Source: Sandaracinus sp. (lineage in GTDB: Bacteria; Myxococcota_A; Polyangia; Polyangiales; Houyiibacteriaceae). From it: a stretch of DNA of 54,459 nt. A program made the translations under genes and the position numbers. Under the pieces are notes generated by a model. The model saw only the letters and a program-made list of their open reading frames with translations, was not told the DNA's origin and did no database searches. Where the stretch lies: assembly GCA_020633125.1 (NCBI GenBank), contig JACKEH010000027.1, positions 1 to 54,459 on the forward strand, in the 5' to 3' direction. Of this stretch, positions 1 to 7,787 are shown piece after piece (position 1 is the first letter of the stretch; each line of letters opens with the position of its first letter).

Positions 1-300
1 GGCGCCTTCGTCTCGATGTATTCGTCGCCGACGAACCTCTACGTCGAAGGCACCGAGCGCTTCGCACGCGATCGTTGGCAGTGCCTCTTGGGGCACGTCG
101 TCGTCAACGACACGACGGGTCTCTTCGAGGCGTGGATCGACGGAGTCCCTTCACTCCGACGCACCAACACCGACACCCGCGTCGAGAATCCTTGGGCGAT
201 CGTGGAGCTCGGCATTCCCTACACCGACCCGGCCCAGGCGCCGACCGAAGTACACCTCGACGACTACGTGATCGCCGAAGCTCCGCTGGCCTGCCCCTGA
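1..300 (+). CDS. C-terminal fragment of secreted lectin-like (LamG/ConA-fold) protein
   Basis: The reading frame is open from the first base and ends with TGA at 298-300, so this is the last 99 codons of a gene that starts outside the window. The fragment has the look of the last strands of a concanavalin A-like/laminin-G sandwich: a phrase GLFEAWIDGVPS (a ligand-domain hallmark of the form 'x-W-x-DG'), then ELGIPYTD and a closing VHLDDYVIAEAPLACP. Proteins ending in a 'DDv.ia..pl.C' strand are common among exported polysaccharide-binding or lyase-like proteins of myxobacteria. The catalytic or other N-terminal part is not visible, so only the domain fold is suggested. Nothing ties it to the next gene, which is on the other strand. 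Confidence 0.6.
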   Translation, partial: GAFVSMYSSPTNLYVEGTERFARDRWQCLLGHVVVNDTTGLFEAWIDGVPSLRRTNTDTRVENPWAIVELGIPYTDPAQAPTEVHLDDYVIAEAPLACP

Positions 301-340
301 TCGCCCTTGCACGACGCGCGGGCGTGACGGGGAGGACACG

Positions 341-502
341 CTCCGGTTCGCCCGCTCGCGCGGCTCGAATCCGTACGAGCGGGTAGCGCCTCGCACGGAT
401 TCCCTCGCGTCGCTCGCTCGAGCGATGTGCTCCGGTTCGCCCGCTCGCGCGGCTCGAATCCGTGAGCGGGCAGCGCCGGAGCTGCTTGCACGGATTCCCT
501 CG
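341..502. repeat. Two-copy direct repeat in the gap between genes
   Basis: A 34-base unit beginning CTCCGGTTCGCCCGCTCGCG occurs at 341-374 and again at 430-463, and a second shared piece GCACGGATTCCCTCG follows each copy (about 393-407 and 488-502). The copies lie in the roughly 245-base space between the convergent genes ending at 300 and 546. I see no ORF or RNA structure here that explains them. Confidence 0.7.
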
Positions 503-545
503 AGAGAACGACGCGCCTTCCAACCGGCGAGCGGGATTGGGGCCG

Positions 546-1058
546 TCAGAGCTCGACGAGGTCGAGACCGCCGATGAACGGCATCTTCCCGAGCTTCACG
601 CCCGCGTGGCGAAGAATCGCGTAGGCGTGGACGAGGTGGAAGTAGAAGTTCGGAAGCGCCATCTGCAGCACGTACGCTTCCGCCTTCATGCCCTTGCCGG
701 GAAGGAAGGGCAGCGCGACCACACGGTCGTCCGCGCCTTCGAAGTCGGCCGGCGTGAACGTCGCGAGGAACTCGCGCACCAAGGCGATACGCGCGCGCAG
801 CTCTTCGACGGTTGCGTCGCCGTCCTCGTGCTTCGGCGCGTCTTTGCCCGCCGACCTCGCGGCGACGAACTTCGCGGCGTCGCACGCCGCTTGGACCTGG
901 CGGGTGAAGGTGTATTGGTCGGGCGCCAACCGGTAGGTCGCGTAGCAACTCGGGTCGAAGCCACGCGCCTCGGCATGGGCGAGCGCCTCCTCGATCCAGG
1001 AGTCGAGGTTCGCGAGCATCTTGTCGAGCTGGGTCACGGTCGCGTCGTAGAGCGGCAT
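546..1058 (-). CDS. DUF1993 family protein
   Basis: A 170-residue soluble protein matching the DUF1993 family by overall pattern: N-terminal MPLYDATVTQLDKMLANLDSW, a central ATYRLAPDQYTFTRQVQAACD, and the closing helix FYFHLVHAYAILRHAGVKLGK with FIGGL. The family belongs to the DinB/YfiT-like four-helix bundles; its biochemical role is not established. The start is ATG at 1058, supported by a clear GGAGGAAC ribosome site 1 base upstream of the start region (1059-1068 on the minus strand). A TAACCC element at 1116-1121 (minus) could be the -10 box, giving a leader of about 50 bases. The upstream gene on the same strand ends at 1139. Confidence 0.85.
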   Translation of the reverse strand: MPLYDATVTQLDKMLANLDSWIEEALAHAEARGFDPSCYATYRLAPDQYTFTRQVQAACDAAKFVAARSAGKDAPKHEDGDATVEELRARIALVREFLATFTPADFEGADDRVVALPFLPGKGMKAEAYVLQMALPNFYFHLVHAYAILRHAGVKLGKMPFIGGLDLVEL

Positions 1059-1115
1059 GTTCCTCCAAGGGCCGGCGGGGATCGCGGGCGCAGGGTCGTC
1101 GTCGAAGAAGCGCGA

Positions 1116-1121
1116 GGGTTA
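1116..1121 (-). promoter_or_regulatory. Candidate -10 (TAACCC) of the DUF1993 gene
   Basis: TAACCC preceded by GAGG, about 58 bases before the ATG at 1058. Here the distance leaves room for a leader, and the gene has a strong Shine-Dalgarno site, unlike the leaderless genes of this window. Confidence 0.4.
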
Positions 1122-1138
1122 CCTCGTTCTTCGAAGGG

Positions 1139-2323
1139 TCACCACGGCAGTCGGGTGGGCGTGACCACACGGTCCTCGCTCGAGCCGACCCCGACCGCGC
1201 CGACCCGCGCGCCGCGGTTCCAGCCCCAACAGGACCACGCACCGTCGTCGTGCCGGAGGCATTGTGTGAACCAACCCGTCACGACCTCGACCGCGTCCGT
1301 GATGCCGGGCATCTCGCTCGGGTCGCTCACGACCTGGCCGGCCTCGGTCGTCGGCACGCGCAAGTGGTCGCGTCGGTTGACGCCTTGGCAAGACACACGA
1401 CCCTCGCGGACGCCACAGAGGTCTTCGGTACGTGCCGAGAGCTGTGCGACGCCTCGCCAACTGGGAACCTCGACCGCCTGCGGGTGCATCGAGACCGCGC
1501 CGTCCACGTTGAAGAGGTTGTTGCCCCAACAGCGGAGTCGGCCGCTCGCGAGCGCGCAGCCGAACGACTCGGCGAGTACGACGGCGTCGCGTGGGCCGAC
1601 GCCCGCGAGTCGTGTCGGCCGAGCGGCGCGAACGCGTCGTCGTGTGCCGGCCTGGCCGTGCTCGGACAACCCCCAACATTTCACGCCGCGACGCTCGCGG
1701 GCGCACGTGAACGACTGCCCGCTCCAGATCTCCGTCGCTCGAATCCCGCGGACCGGCATGGGGGTCGCGCGATGCTCCCGCTCGCCTCCGTCGCCGAGGT
1801 TTCCCGCGTCGTTGCTCCCCCAACAGAGCACGGCGCCGTCGCCTCGAAGCGCGCAGTTGTGGAAGCCGCCGACGGCGATCTGCCGAACGTCCGAGAGGTC
1901 TGCGACGCGCGCGGGGGTCGCTCGGGCTTCGATCTCGACGCCGAGCTGTCCGTGGCCGCCGTCGCCCCAACACCAGACTTCGCCGCCTTCACGAAGGGCG
2001 CATGCGTGTGCGTAGCCGACGCCGAGAGCCGCGACTCGGTCGAGGCTCTCGACCTCGCGAGGCGTGGGCACGCTGCCGGTGACGACACCACATTGGCCGT
2101 CGTCGGAGCGGCCCCAACATCGCACCGTGCCGTTCGCTGCCAGGCCACATCCGAAATCCGAGCCCAACCCGATCTGTACGGGGCCCGCTTGCGGGTGGGC
2201 GGGTCCCCAGCACTCCATTTCCGTGTCGGAGACCGTCGTGCAGCCGCTCGGGGCGCGAGGGGGAGGCGGTTGCGCCAGCGCGAAAGAAGGCGCGAGCGCG
2301 ACGACGAACGCGAAGAGCCGCAT
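1139..2323 (-). CDS. Secreted RCC1-repeat beta-propeller protein
   Basis: A 394-residue protein with an N-terminal signal peptide (MRLFAFVVALAPSFALAQ) followed by about eight RCC1-type units recognised by recurring CWG motifs: ECWG, RCWGRSDDGQCG, WCWGDGGHGQLG, LCWGSNDAGNLGDGG, KCWGLSEHGQAG, RCWGNN, SCQG and SCWGWN. Cysteine-containing RCC1 repeats are typical of exported myxobacterial proteins and probably form a seven-bladed propeller stabilised by disulfides, with a binding rather than enzymatic role. An ATG at 2321-2323 is chosen over an upstream in-frame start because it begins the signal peptide and lies exactly 6 bases after a TACCCT box. No partner gene is evident. Confidence 0.88.
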   Translation of the reverse strand: MRLFAFVVALAPSFALAQPPPPRAPSGCTTVSDTEMECWGPAHPQAGPVQIGLGSDFGCGLAANGTVRCWGRSDDGQCGVVTGSVPTPREVESLDRVAALGVGYAHACALREGGEVWCWGDGGHGQLGVEIEARATPARVADLSDVRQIAVGGFHNCALRGDGAVLCWGSNDAGNLGDGGEREHRATPMPVRGIRATEIWSGQSFTCARERRGVKCWGLSEHGQAGTRRRVRAARPTRLAGVGPRDAVVLAESFGCALASGRLRCWGNNLFNVDGAVSMHPQAVEVPSWRGVAQLSARTEDLCGVREGRVSCQGVNRRDHLRVPTTEAGQVVSDPSEMPGITDAVEVVTGWFTQCLRHDDGAWSCWGWNRGARVGAVGVGSSEDRVVTPTRLPW

Positions 2324-2329
2324 CGGGGC

Positions 2330-2335
2330 AGGGTA
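2330..2335 (-). promoter_or_regulatory. Leaderless-type -10 box TACCCT of the RCC1 gene
   Basis: GAGG-TACCCT followed by six bases (GCCCCG) and then the ATG. No ribosome site fits in between, so transcription probably starts at or next to the A of the start codon. The rest of the 2336-2714 gap between the divergent genes shows no ORF or structure I can support. Confidence 0.6.
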
Positions 2336-2714
2336 CCTCGGTCGGCCCACGCGGCGTCGCGCGAATGGGGATCGTTGTCTACAGCGTGGGGTTTCGTGGC
2401 CCCGGGACGTCGAGCCCCACGGCCCGAAAACGTCGAGAAATTCGGTTGGCCCGACTCGTGCTCAAACGCGTGGTTGCCGCGACTCGCCATCGTGGCGATC
2501 CCACACACACAAACACCTCCAATCCCACCCGCTTCCCGGATCGGTCGAACACCACCGCGCATCGGCGACGGCCATGCGTCGCGATCGGTCCGGGAAGCGT
2601 CCCACTTCGCTTCGGCGACGACGGATGGAGACGGGCGAACCGAGCGATGCTCGAGGGAGGCGTTCGTTTCCGAACGCGCGTGATCGGCAGGTCGGGACTT
2701 CTTCCTCCGCCTGG

Positions 2715-2720
2715 TACAGT
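2715..2720 (+). promoter_or_regulatory. Leaderless-type -10 box TACAGT of the BtpA-like gene
   Basis: TGG-TACAGT, six bases (CGCGTC), then ATG at 2727. The geometry matches a -10 element serving a transcript that begins at the start codon. Confidence 0.6.
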
Positions 2721-2726
2721 CGCGTC

Positions 2727-3533
2727 ATGTCGCGATGGACCCCTCGAGGACTCGTCGGTGTGCTTCACCTTCCCGCGCTTCCGGGTGACCCGCGGCCCAG
2801 CGGGAGCTTCGCGGACGCGGAGTCGCACGCGCTTCGTGATGCGGAGGCGCTCGCGTCCGCGGGTTTCGATGCGCTCGTCGTCGAGAACTTCGGCTCGGCC
2901 CCGTTCCCGAAGGGCACCGCGGGACATCGCATTCCTCCGCACCAGGTCGCGTTTCTCGCGCTCGTCGCCCGCGCGGCGAAACGACTGACGGGCTTGCCGG
3001 TCGGCGTGAACTGCTTGCGTAACGACGGTGTCAGCGCGCTCGGCATCGCCGCGGCGGCGGACCTCGACTTCGTTCGCGTCAACGTGCACTCCGGGGCCTA
3101 CGTCACGGATCAAGGGCTCATCGAAGGCGAAGCCGACGTCACGCTGCGCTACCGCGCTTCGCTCGGCGCCGAGACCGTGCTCTTGGCCGACGTGTTGGTG
3201 AAACACGCGGCGCCGCTCGCACCTCTCGACGCGACGCAGGCGGTCGAGGAGGTGCTCGACCGGGGCATGGCCGACGCCGTGATTGTGACGGGGCGTGGCA
3301 CGGGTCATCCGGTCGACCGTGGGTTGCTGGCGCAGGTGCGTGAGGCCGCGGGGACACGTCCCGTGCTGCTCGGCAGCGGGTTGTCGCCGAACAACGCTGC
3401 CGAGCTCGCGCCTTTCGCGCACGGGGCCATCGTCGGCACCGCGACGAAGCTGGGCGGGGACGTCCGTGCGCCGGTCGACCTCTCGCGCGCGAAGGCGTTG
3501 GTCGAGGCGGTTCGCCCGCACCTTCGTTCCTGA
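2727..3533 (+). CDS. BtpA/SgcQ family TIM-barrel protein
   Basis: A 268-residue soluble protein of the BtpA family. Features seen: GVLHLPALPGDP at the N-terminus, DALVVENFGSAPF near residue 50, GVNCLRND near residue 95, FVRVNVHSGAYVTDQGLIEG around 115-135, and a C-terminal phosphate-loop-like GSGLSPNN plus AIVGTATKLGGD. BtpA was first named for a role in photosystem I biogenesis in cyanobacteria, but homologues in non-photosynthetic bacteria (SgcQ-like) are predicted sugar-phosphate or nucleotide-related TIM-barrel enzymes of unknown reaction. The start is the ATG six bases after TACAGT; a much longer open frame upstream is not credible. A hairpin follows the stop codon directly. Confidence 0.85.
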   Translation: MSRWTPRGLVGVLHLPALPGDPRPSGSFADAESHALRDAEALASAGFDALVVENFGSAPFPKGTAGHRIPPHQVAFLALVARAAKRLTGLPVGVNCLRNDGVSALGIAAAADLDFVRVNVHSGAYVTDQGLIEGEADVTLRYRASLGAETVLLADVLVKHAAPLAPLDATQAVEEVLDRGMADAVIVTGRGTGHPVDRGLLAQVREAAGTRPVLLGSGLSPNNAAELAPFAHGAIVGTATKLGGDVRAPVDLSRAKALVEAVRPHLRS

Positions 3534-3556
3534 CCCATCCGGCTTTGCCGGTTGGG
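3534..3556 (+). terminator. Hairpin after the BtpA-like gene
   Basis: Ten-base arms 3534-3543 and 3547-3556 with one mismatch and a TTT loop, beginning the base after the stop codon. There is no T-tract after it, so termination is possible but not certain. The remaining 3557-3710 gap shows nothing recognisable. Confidence 0.45.
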
Positions 3557-3710
3557 AAGCGCGCCCCTCTCGAGACGGGGAGAAGGGCGGAGTCCGTGCA
3601 AAGGGGTCCCGCGCGGAGTCACCGATCGACGCGCGTCGCGCGTCGGCAAGACGAGGTGCGACTCGCGACGCTCGCTCCGTGCCGAACGCGACGCGCGAGG
3701 GAGGATGCCG

Positions 3711-4403
3711 TCACCAACGAACGCGGAACTCGAAACGCTTCGCGTGATCGTCGCGGCGTTCGTCCACGAGGCTCACCCAAGGCTCGGAGACCCCGTGGGC
3801 GCGCATCGTCCCGCGCACGATGCCCTTGAACGTGGCGGGATAGAGCTCGCTCGGCTCGACCTTGCAGCTCCAAATGGCGCCTTGGGTGCCGTCCTTTCGA
3901 ACGCCGTGCTCGTTCCACGGGACCGACATCTGGTAGGCCTGCGCGAGCCGTTCGAGGATCGTGATCGGCTCCTTGCCGATGAACGCGCTCAGAGTTCTTC
4001 CGACCATGCTCTCTTTGAAGGTCGGGTAGAAGTCCTCGGCAATACGCTCGAAGCCCTGCTCGAGGGGAGAACGCGGAAAGAGCGTCGCGGACGCCAGGAA
4101 GTAGAGCTTGTAGAAGTCGCGGTGCGGCATCAGCACGAAGGGGATGAAGCGTGTATGAACGCCCGCCTCCGTGAGCAGTCGATCGCTGGTTGTCCGGTCG
4201 GCCGCGCGCGAGATCGTGTCGACGAGGCCCTGAAAGAACATGCCGCGGACCTGACACTCCATCGGGAAGTCGTAGAGCGTGCGTGCGATCCGTCCGCGCT
4301 CCGCCGGGCTCACCGGAACACGCGCGGCGAAATGCTCCGCGGCATCGAGCGTGATGCTGCTTCCACCCCAGTCGACCGAGTCGCCCACGAGGCTCCCTCC
4401 CAC
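3711..4403 (-). CDS. DUF2378 (TIGR02265) family protein
   Basis: A 230-residue protein resembling the myxobacterial DUF2378/TIGR02265 family, which is strongly expanded in Myxococcota and has no known function. Seen: CQVRGMFFQGLVDTI near residue 60, FIPFVLMPHRDFYKLYFLAS about 90-110, FERIAEDFYPTFKESMVGRTLSAFIG about 120-150, and a C-terminal half with FKGIVRGTMRAHGV. No signal peptide or membrane segment, so probably cytoplasmic. The GTG at 4403 is preferred over an upstream ATG at 4451 because a TAGGAT box ends seven bases before it and the family normally has about 200 residues. The gene is divergent from the FAD enzyme upstream. Confidence 0.78.
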   Translation of the reverse strand: MGGSLVGDSVDWGGSSITLDAAEHFAARVPVSPAERGRIARTLYDFPMECQVRGMFFQGLVDTISRAADRTTSDRLLTEAGVHTRFIPFVLMPHRDFYKLYFLASATLFPRSPLEQGFERIAEDFYPTFKESMVGRTLSAFIGKEPITILERLAQAYQMSVPWNEHGVRKDGTQGAIWSCKVEPSELYPATFKGIVRGTMRAHGVSEPWVSLVDERRDDHAKRFEFRVRW

Positions 4404-4410
4404 GCGGGGG

Positions 4411-4416
4411 ATCCTA
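4411..4416 (-). promoter_or_regulatory. Leaderless-type -10 box TAGGAT of the DUF2378 gene
   Basis: CACTAGGAT then seven bases and a GTG codon (4403). The element would lie inside the coding sequence if the longer ATG start were used, so it argues for the shorter protein. Confidence 0.55.
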
Positions 4417-4648
4417 GTGCACTCGACCCCAACAGAGAAGTTCCGCGTCATCGAAACCCGGGTCTTTCCGGACGTTGGGCGCGAAGAGCGACACGATCGG
4501 GCGTCAGGGCTGGGCAATCGTTGCCCATGGCGGCACCCGTGCCTCACCCGAACGGGTGAGGCGGTGTTGCGTTTGCAGCATTCTCGACCCGCACGAGCTC
4601 TTCGAGAAGAGACATTCGATTCGTCGTGGGCCCGCGGCGATCCTTCGA

Positions 4649-4654
4649 TACGCT
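4649..4654 (+). promoter_or_regulatory. Leaderless-type -10 box TACGCT of the FAD enzyme gene
   Basis: CGA-TACGCT, six bases (CCCGGC), ATG at 4661; no Shine-Dalgarno sequence. Confidence 0.6.
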
Positions 4655-4660
4655 CCCGGC

Positions 4661-6325
4661 ATGGCAGGGAAGGTCATCGTCCTCGGGGGAGGCGTCGCCG
4701 GGCTGAGCGCCGCACACGAGCTGGTCGAGCGTGGGTTCACGGTCGAGGTGTTCGAACGCGGCGCGATACCGGGCGGCAAAGCGCGAAGCATTCCGGTGCC
4801 TGGCACCGGCGTCGGGGGGCGACCCGATCTTCCCGGTGAACACGGCTTTCGGTTCTTTCCGGGATTCTACCGACACCTTCCCGATACGATGAAACGTATT
4901 CCCTTCGGCGGAAACGACGACGGGGTCTACGGGAATCTCGTGCAAGCGACGCAGTTCATGCTCGCGCGCAAGGGCCAGAGTGACCCGATCTTCGTGGCGC
5001 GCTTTCCCACGAGCATCACGGAGTGGTACCGCGCGCTCAAAGCCATCTTCACCGCGGACCTCGGCATTCCGGTGGGCGAGGCGACGTTCTTCCTCGACCG
5101 GCTCCTGGCGCTGCTCACCTCCTGCGAGGCGAGGCGTTTCGGGCAGTGGGAAGACATCACCTGGTGGGAGTTCATCCGCGCGTCTTCGATGTCGCCCGAG
5201 TACCGCGCGTACCTGGCCAAAGGCCTGACCCGAAGCCTCGTCGCGATGCGCGCGGAAGAGGGCAGCACACGCACGGTCGGTTACGTGCTGCTGCAGCTGC
5301 TCTTCGACCTGATCACGCCGGGCGACACCCTCGACCGCTTGCTCGACGGGCCGACGAACGACGTCTGGATCGATCCGTGGGTCGCGTACCTTCAGGGGCG
5401 TGGTGTCACGTACCACCTCGAGCACGAGGTGAAGGCGCTGCACGTCGGGCCGTCGGCCGGGCCGGGAAGCGCGGTGAAGATCCTCGGCGTCGACGTCGCG
5501 CACGGCGGCTCGACCACGACGCACCACGCGGACTACTTCGTTCTGGCGATGCCGGTCGAGCGTGTGATTCCGTTGCTCACGCTCGAGCTCGTGACCGCCG
5601 CTCCGGAGCTCGCGGGGCTCTCGAAGCTTCACACCGCGTGGATGAACGGGATCATGTTCTACCTGAAGACCGACGTGAAGTTGGTCCGCGGGCACGCGAT
5701 CTACACCGACTCGCCGTGGGCGCTCACGAGCATCTCGCAGGAGCAGTTCTGGCAGGAGAAGGTGCGCAACTACGGCGACGGCACCGTCAACGGCATCCTC
5801 TCGATCGACATCAGCGATTGGGAGTCGCCGGGCATCGTCTACGGCAAGGCGGCCAAGGACCTCACCACGCGGGAAGAGATCAAGAACGAGGTGTGGGCGC
5901 AGCTCAAGGCGGAGCTGAACGACGGGACCGCACCGGAGCTCGACGACGCGAACCTGCACTCGTGGTTCCTCGATCCGAGCATCGAGGTCACACACCCGGC
6001 GGGCGCGACGAACGACGAGCCCCTCCTCGTGAACGTCGTAGGCTCGTGGAAGTACCGGCCCGAGGCGATCACCTCGATCCCGAACCTCTTCCTCGCGAGC
6101 GACTACGTCCGCACGTACACGGACCTCGCGACGATGGAAGGCGCGAACGAAGCGGCGCGCCGAGCGGTGAACGGCATCCTTCGCGTGAGCGGCTCGAGCG
6201 CGACGCCGTGCGGGGTTTGGCCGCTCTACGAGCCCGCGATCTTCGGCCCGGCGCGTGCGCTCGACGGTCGGCGCTGGGAACGAAAGAAGGCGAACCTCTT
6301 CGCGCTCGACTTCCCGCCGAGCTGA
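4661..6325 (+). CDS. FAD-dependent amine-oxidase/carotene-desaturase-like oxidoreductase
   Basis: A 554-residue flavoprotein. The N-terminus carries the dinucleotide-binding motif VLGGGVAGLSAAHEL (about residues 7-21), an acidic residue ending the second strand (EVFERG), then GGKARS. The C-terminal FAD-binding motif is seen near 476-510 as NLFLASDYVRTYTDLATMEGANEAARRA. This layout matches the phytoene desaturase / hydroxysqualene dehydroxylase / monoamine oxidase superfamily. Between them lies GEHGFRFFPGFYRHLPDTM, a phrase typical of the uncharacterised 'FAD-dependent oxidoreductase' branch seen in myxobacteria and actinobacteria. The substrate (isoprenoid, carotenoid or amine) cannot be read from sequence, and no terpenoid genes are beside it. 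The start is ATG at 4661 by promoter geometry and by the GG motif position. Confidence 0.85.
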   Translation: MAGKVIVLGGGVAGLSAAHELVERGFTVEVFERGAIPGGKARSIPVPGTGVGGRPDLPGEHGFRFFPGFYRHLPDTMKRIPFGGNDDGVYGNLVQATQFMLARKGQSDPIFVARFPTSITEWYRALKAIFTADLGIPVGEATFFLDRLLALLTSCEARRFGQWEDITWWEFIRASSMSPEYRAYLAKGLTRSLVAMRAEEGSTRTVGYVLLQLLFDLITPGDTLDRLLDGPTNDVWIDPWVAYLQGRGVTYHLEHEVKALHVGPSAGPGSAVKILGVDVAHGGSTTTHHADYFVLAMPVERVIPLLTLELVTAAPELAGLSKLHTAWMNGIMFYLKTDVKLVRGHAIYTDSPWALTSISQEQFWQEKVRNYGDGTVNGILSIDISDWESPGIVYGKAAKDLTTREEIKNEVWAQLKAELNDGTAPELDDANLHSWFLDPSIEVTHPAGATNDEPLLVNVVGSWKYRPEAITSIPNLFLASDYVRTYTDLATMEGANEAARRAVNGILRVSGSSATPCGVWPLYEPAIFGPARALDGRRWERKKANLFALDFPPS

Positions 6326-6372
6326 TCGCGGAGGTGCCGTCGACACGGAACACCGTGAGGGTGTGGCTCGCG

Positions 6373-6470
6373 TCCTGACGTGAGAACGGGCACCAGAACC
6401 GCGCTTCGTGCCTCCGTGGCAGAGCCGGCGCTTCGCGCCACCGCCGCTTCGCGGCCTCACGGCTTCGCCG
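6373..6470 (+). repeat. Interspersed repeat, copy 1 (GCTTCG-rich core)
   Basis: About 98 bases that align closely with 25497-25599: both start TCCTGACG, continue through ACGGGCACC and GAACCGCGCTTCG, and end in the shared core with CGCCACCGCCGCTTCGCGGCC. The core is itself full of short inverted pieces. Located between the stop of the FAD enzyme and the promoter of the CAP protein. Confidence 0.75.
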
Positions 6471-6498
6471 ACCGCGAGCGGTCCTCGCGGAGCAGGTG

Positions 6499-6504
6499 TA
6501 CCCT
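6499..6504 (+). promoter_or_regulatory. Leaderless-type -10 box TACCCT of the CAP protein gene
   Basis: TG-TACCCT followed by seven bases and GTG at 6512; this spacing favours the GTG over the ATG at 6518. Confidence 0.5.
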
Positions 6505-6511
6505 TCTCTGC

Positions 6512-7666
6512 GTGGTGATGCGGATCGGGGCGTGGGTGATGCTCCTCCTCGTGGGTTGCACGGGCACGTTGAGCTCGCGCAGCGACGAGGGGCGGCGTGA
6601 TGGTGGGACGACGCGCGACGACGCGGGGACCTTCGTGCGCGATGGATCCGTCGCGAGCGACGCGGACCTCGCCGTCGACGGGGGCGGCACGCCGATCGAC
6701 GGCGGCGTCGACGGAGGCGTGGATTCGGGGCCGACCGATCCGTGCGCCGGCGTGAGTTGCCCGGCGAACGCCGCGTGCGACCCACGAAGTCGGGCGTGTT
6801 TCTGCCGGCCCGGCTTCGTCGACGACGGAGCGGCGTGTGTCGCGCCACCCGCGGGCGACCCGGCGACCCGCACCGAAGCCGACGTGTGCGAGGCGTGGCG
6901 CACGGGCCACGTGGAGAACGCGCGTCCGGCCTGGTCGGGGAGCGGCGCGTGTGGTCCGGGCACCATGGCGCCCGAGGCGATCGACGACACGCTCCGGCGC
7001 ATCAACCTCTTCCGCTGGCTCGCGGGTCTGCCGCCGGTGAGCGACCGGCCCGAGGAGCACGACGCGCAGATGGAGTGCGCGGCGATGATGAGCGCGAACG
7101 GCGCGCTCTCGCACTCGCCGCCGGAGAGCTGGGATTGCTACACGAGCGCCGGCGCGGGCGCGGCGGGGCGTTCCAACATCGCGCTCGGCTACGGCACCCC
7201 CGGCGCCGCGATCGACGGCTACATGCTCGATCGAAACACACCGAGCCTCGGCCATCGACGTTGGATCTTGAACCCGCCGCTCGGTCGTGTCGGCATCGGC
7301 TTCGCGTCGCCCTCGCGGCCCGGCCAATGCTTGAGCGTCTTCGATCGCAGCGGTTCCGGTTCGGAGCGCACGTGGACCGCCTACCCGAACCCGGGTCCTT
7401 CGCCGATGTTCCTCGCCCAAGGCGAGTGGTCGTTTCAAACGCACGGCATCTCGCTCAGTGCCGGCTCGTCGGCGACCGTCGTGCGCGTGGGCGACGGCAT
7501 GACGTTGCCGGTGACCACGCGGCAGACGGGGGGCGGTGGACCGCCCAACAGCCTCGTCATCGTGCCGGACGGTTGGACTCCGGAGGCCGGGCAGACCTAC
7601 CGCGTCACCGTCGACGGCTTGTCGGTGGGTGAGATCTCCTACGAGGTCACGCTCGTCGAGTGCTGA
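6512..7666 (+). CDS. CAP/SCP-domain lipoprotein with an EGF-like segment
   Basis: About 384 residues from the GTG at 6512 (382 from the ATG at 6518). A short signal peptide ends in LLLVGC, a lipobox, so the protein is probably lipid-anchored. A linker rich in Asp, Gly and Val follows, then an EGF-like cysteine cluster (DPCAGVSCPANAACDPRSRACFC...) at about 85-125. The rest is a CAP/SCP (cysteine-rich secretory/PR-1) domain: INLFRWLAGLPPV, ALSHSPPESWDCY, and the motif SLGHRRWILNPPLGRVGIG. Bacterial CAP proteins are exported and their activity is mostly unknown; lipid binding or hydrolysis has been proposed for relatives. The gene is alone between a repeat element and the methyltransferase gene. 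Confidence 0.82.
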   Translation: MVMRIGAWVMLLLVGCTGTLSSRSDEGRRDGGTTRDDAGTFVRDGSVASDADLAVDGGGTPIDGGVDGGVDSGPTDPCAGVSCPANAACDPRSRACFCRPGFVDDGAACVAPPAGDPATRTEADVCEAWRTGHVENARPAWSGSGACGPGTMAPEAIDDTLRRINLFRWLAGLPPVSDRPEEHDAQMECAAMMSANGALSHSPPESWDCYTSAGAGAAGRSNIALGYGTPGAAIDGYMLDRNTPSLGHRRWILNPPLGRVGIGFASPSRPGQCLSVFDRSGSGSERTWTAYPNPGPSPMFLAQGEWSFQTHGISLSAGSSATVVRVGDGMTLPVTTRQTGGGGPPNSLVIVPDGWTPEAGQTYRVTVDGLSVGEISYEVTLVEC

Positions 7667-7775
7667 GCGCGTTGCGCCCACGACGAGGGCGAACCGCGAG
7701 AACCCGCCGTCCGGGAGCGCGGCTTTCGTTCGACGCGGGGTGTTTCGACGCTGACGCTCGACGAACGTCGCGTGG

Positions 7776-7781
7776 TATTCC
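7776..7781 (+). promoter_or_regulatory. Leaderless-type -10 box TATTCC of the methyltransferase gene
   Basis: TGG-TATTCC, six bases (CGCGGC), then GTG at 7788. Confidence 0.5.
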
Positions 7782-7787
7782 CGCGGC

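Noticed and set aside
3557..3710. Possible small RNA in the gap after the BtpA-like gene
   Set aside because: Several short GC hairpins but no promoter-terminator pair.
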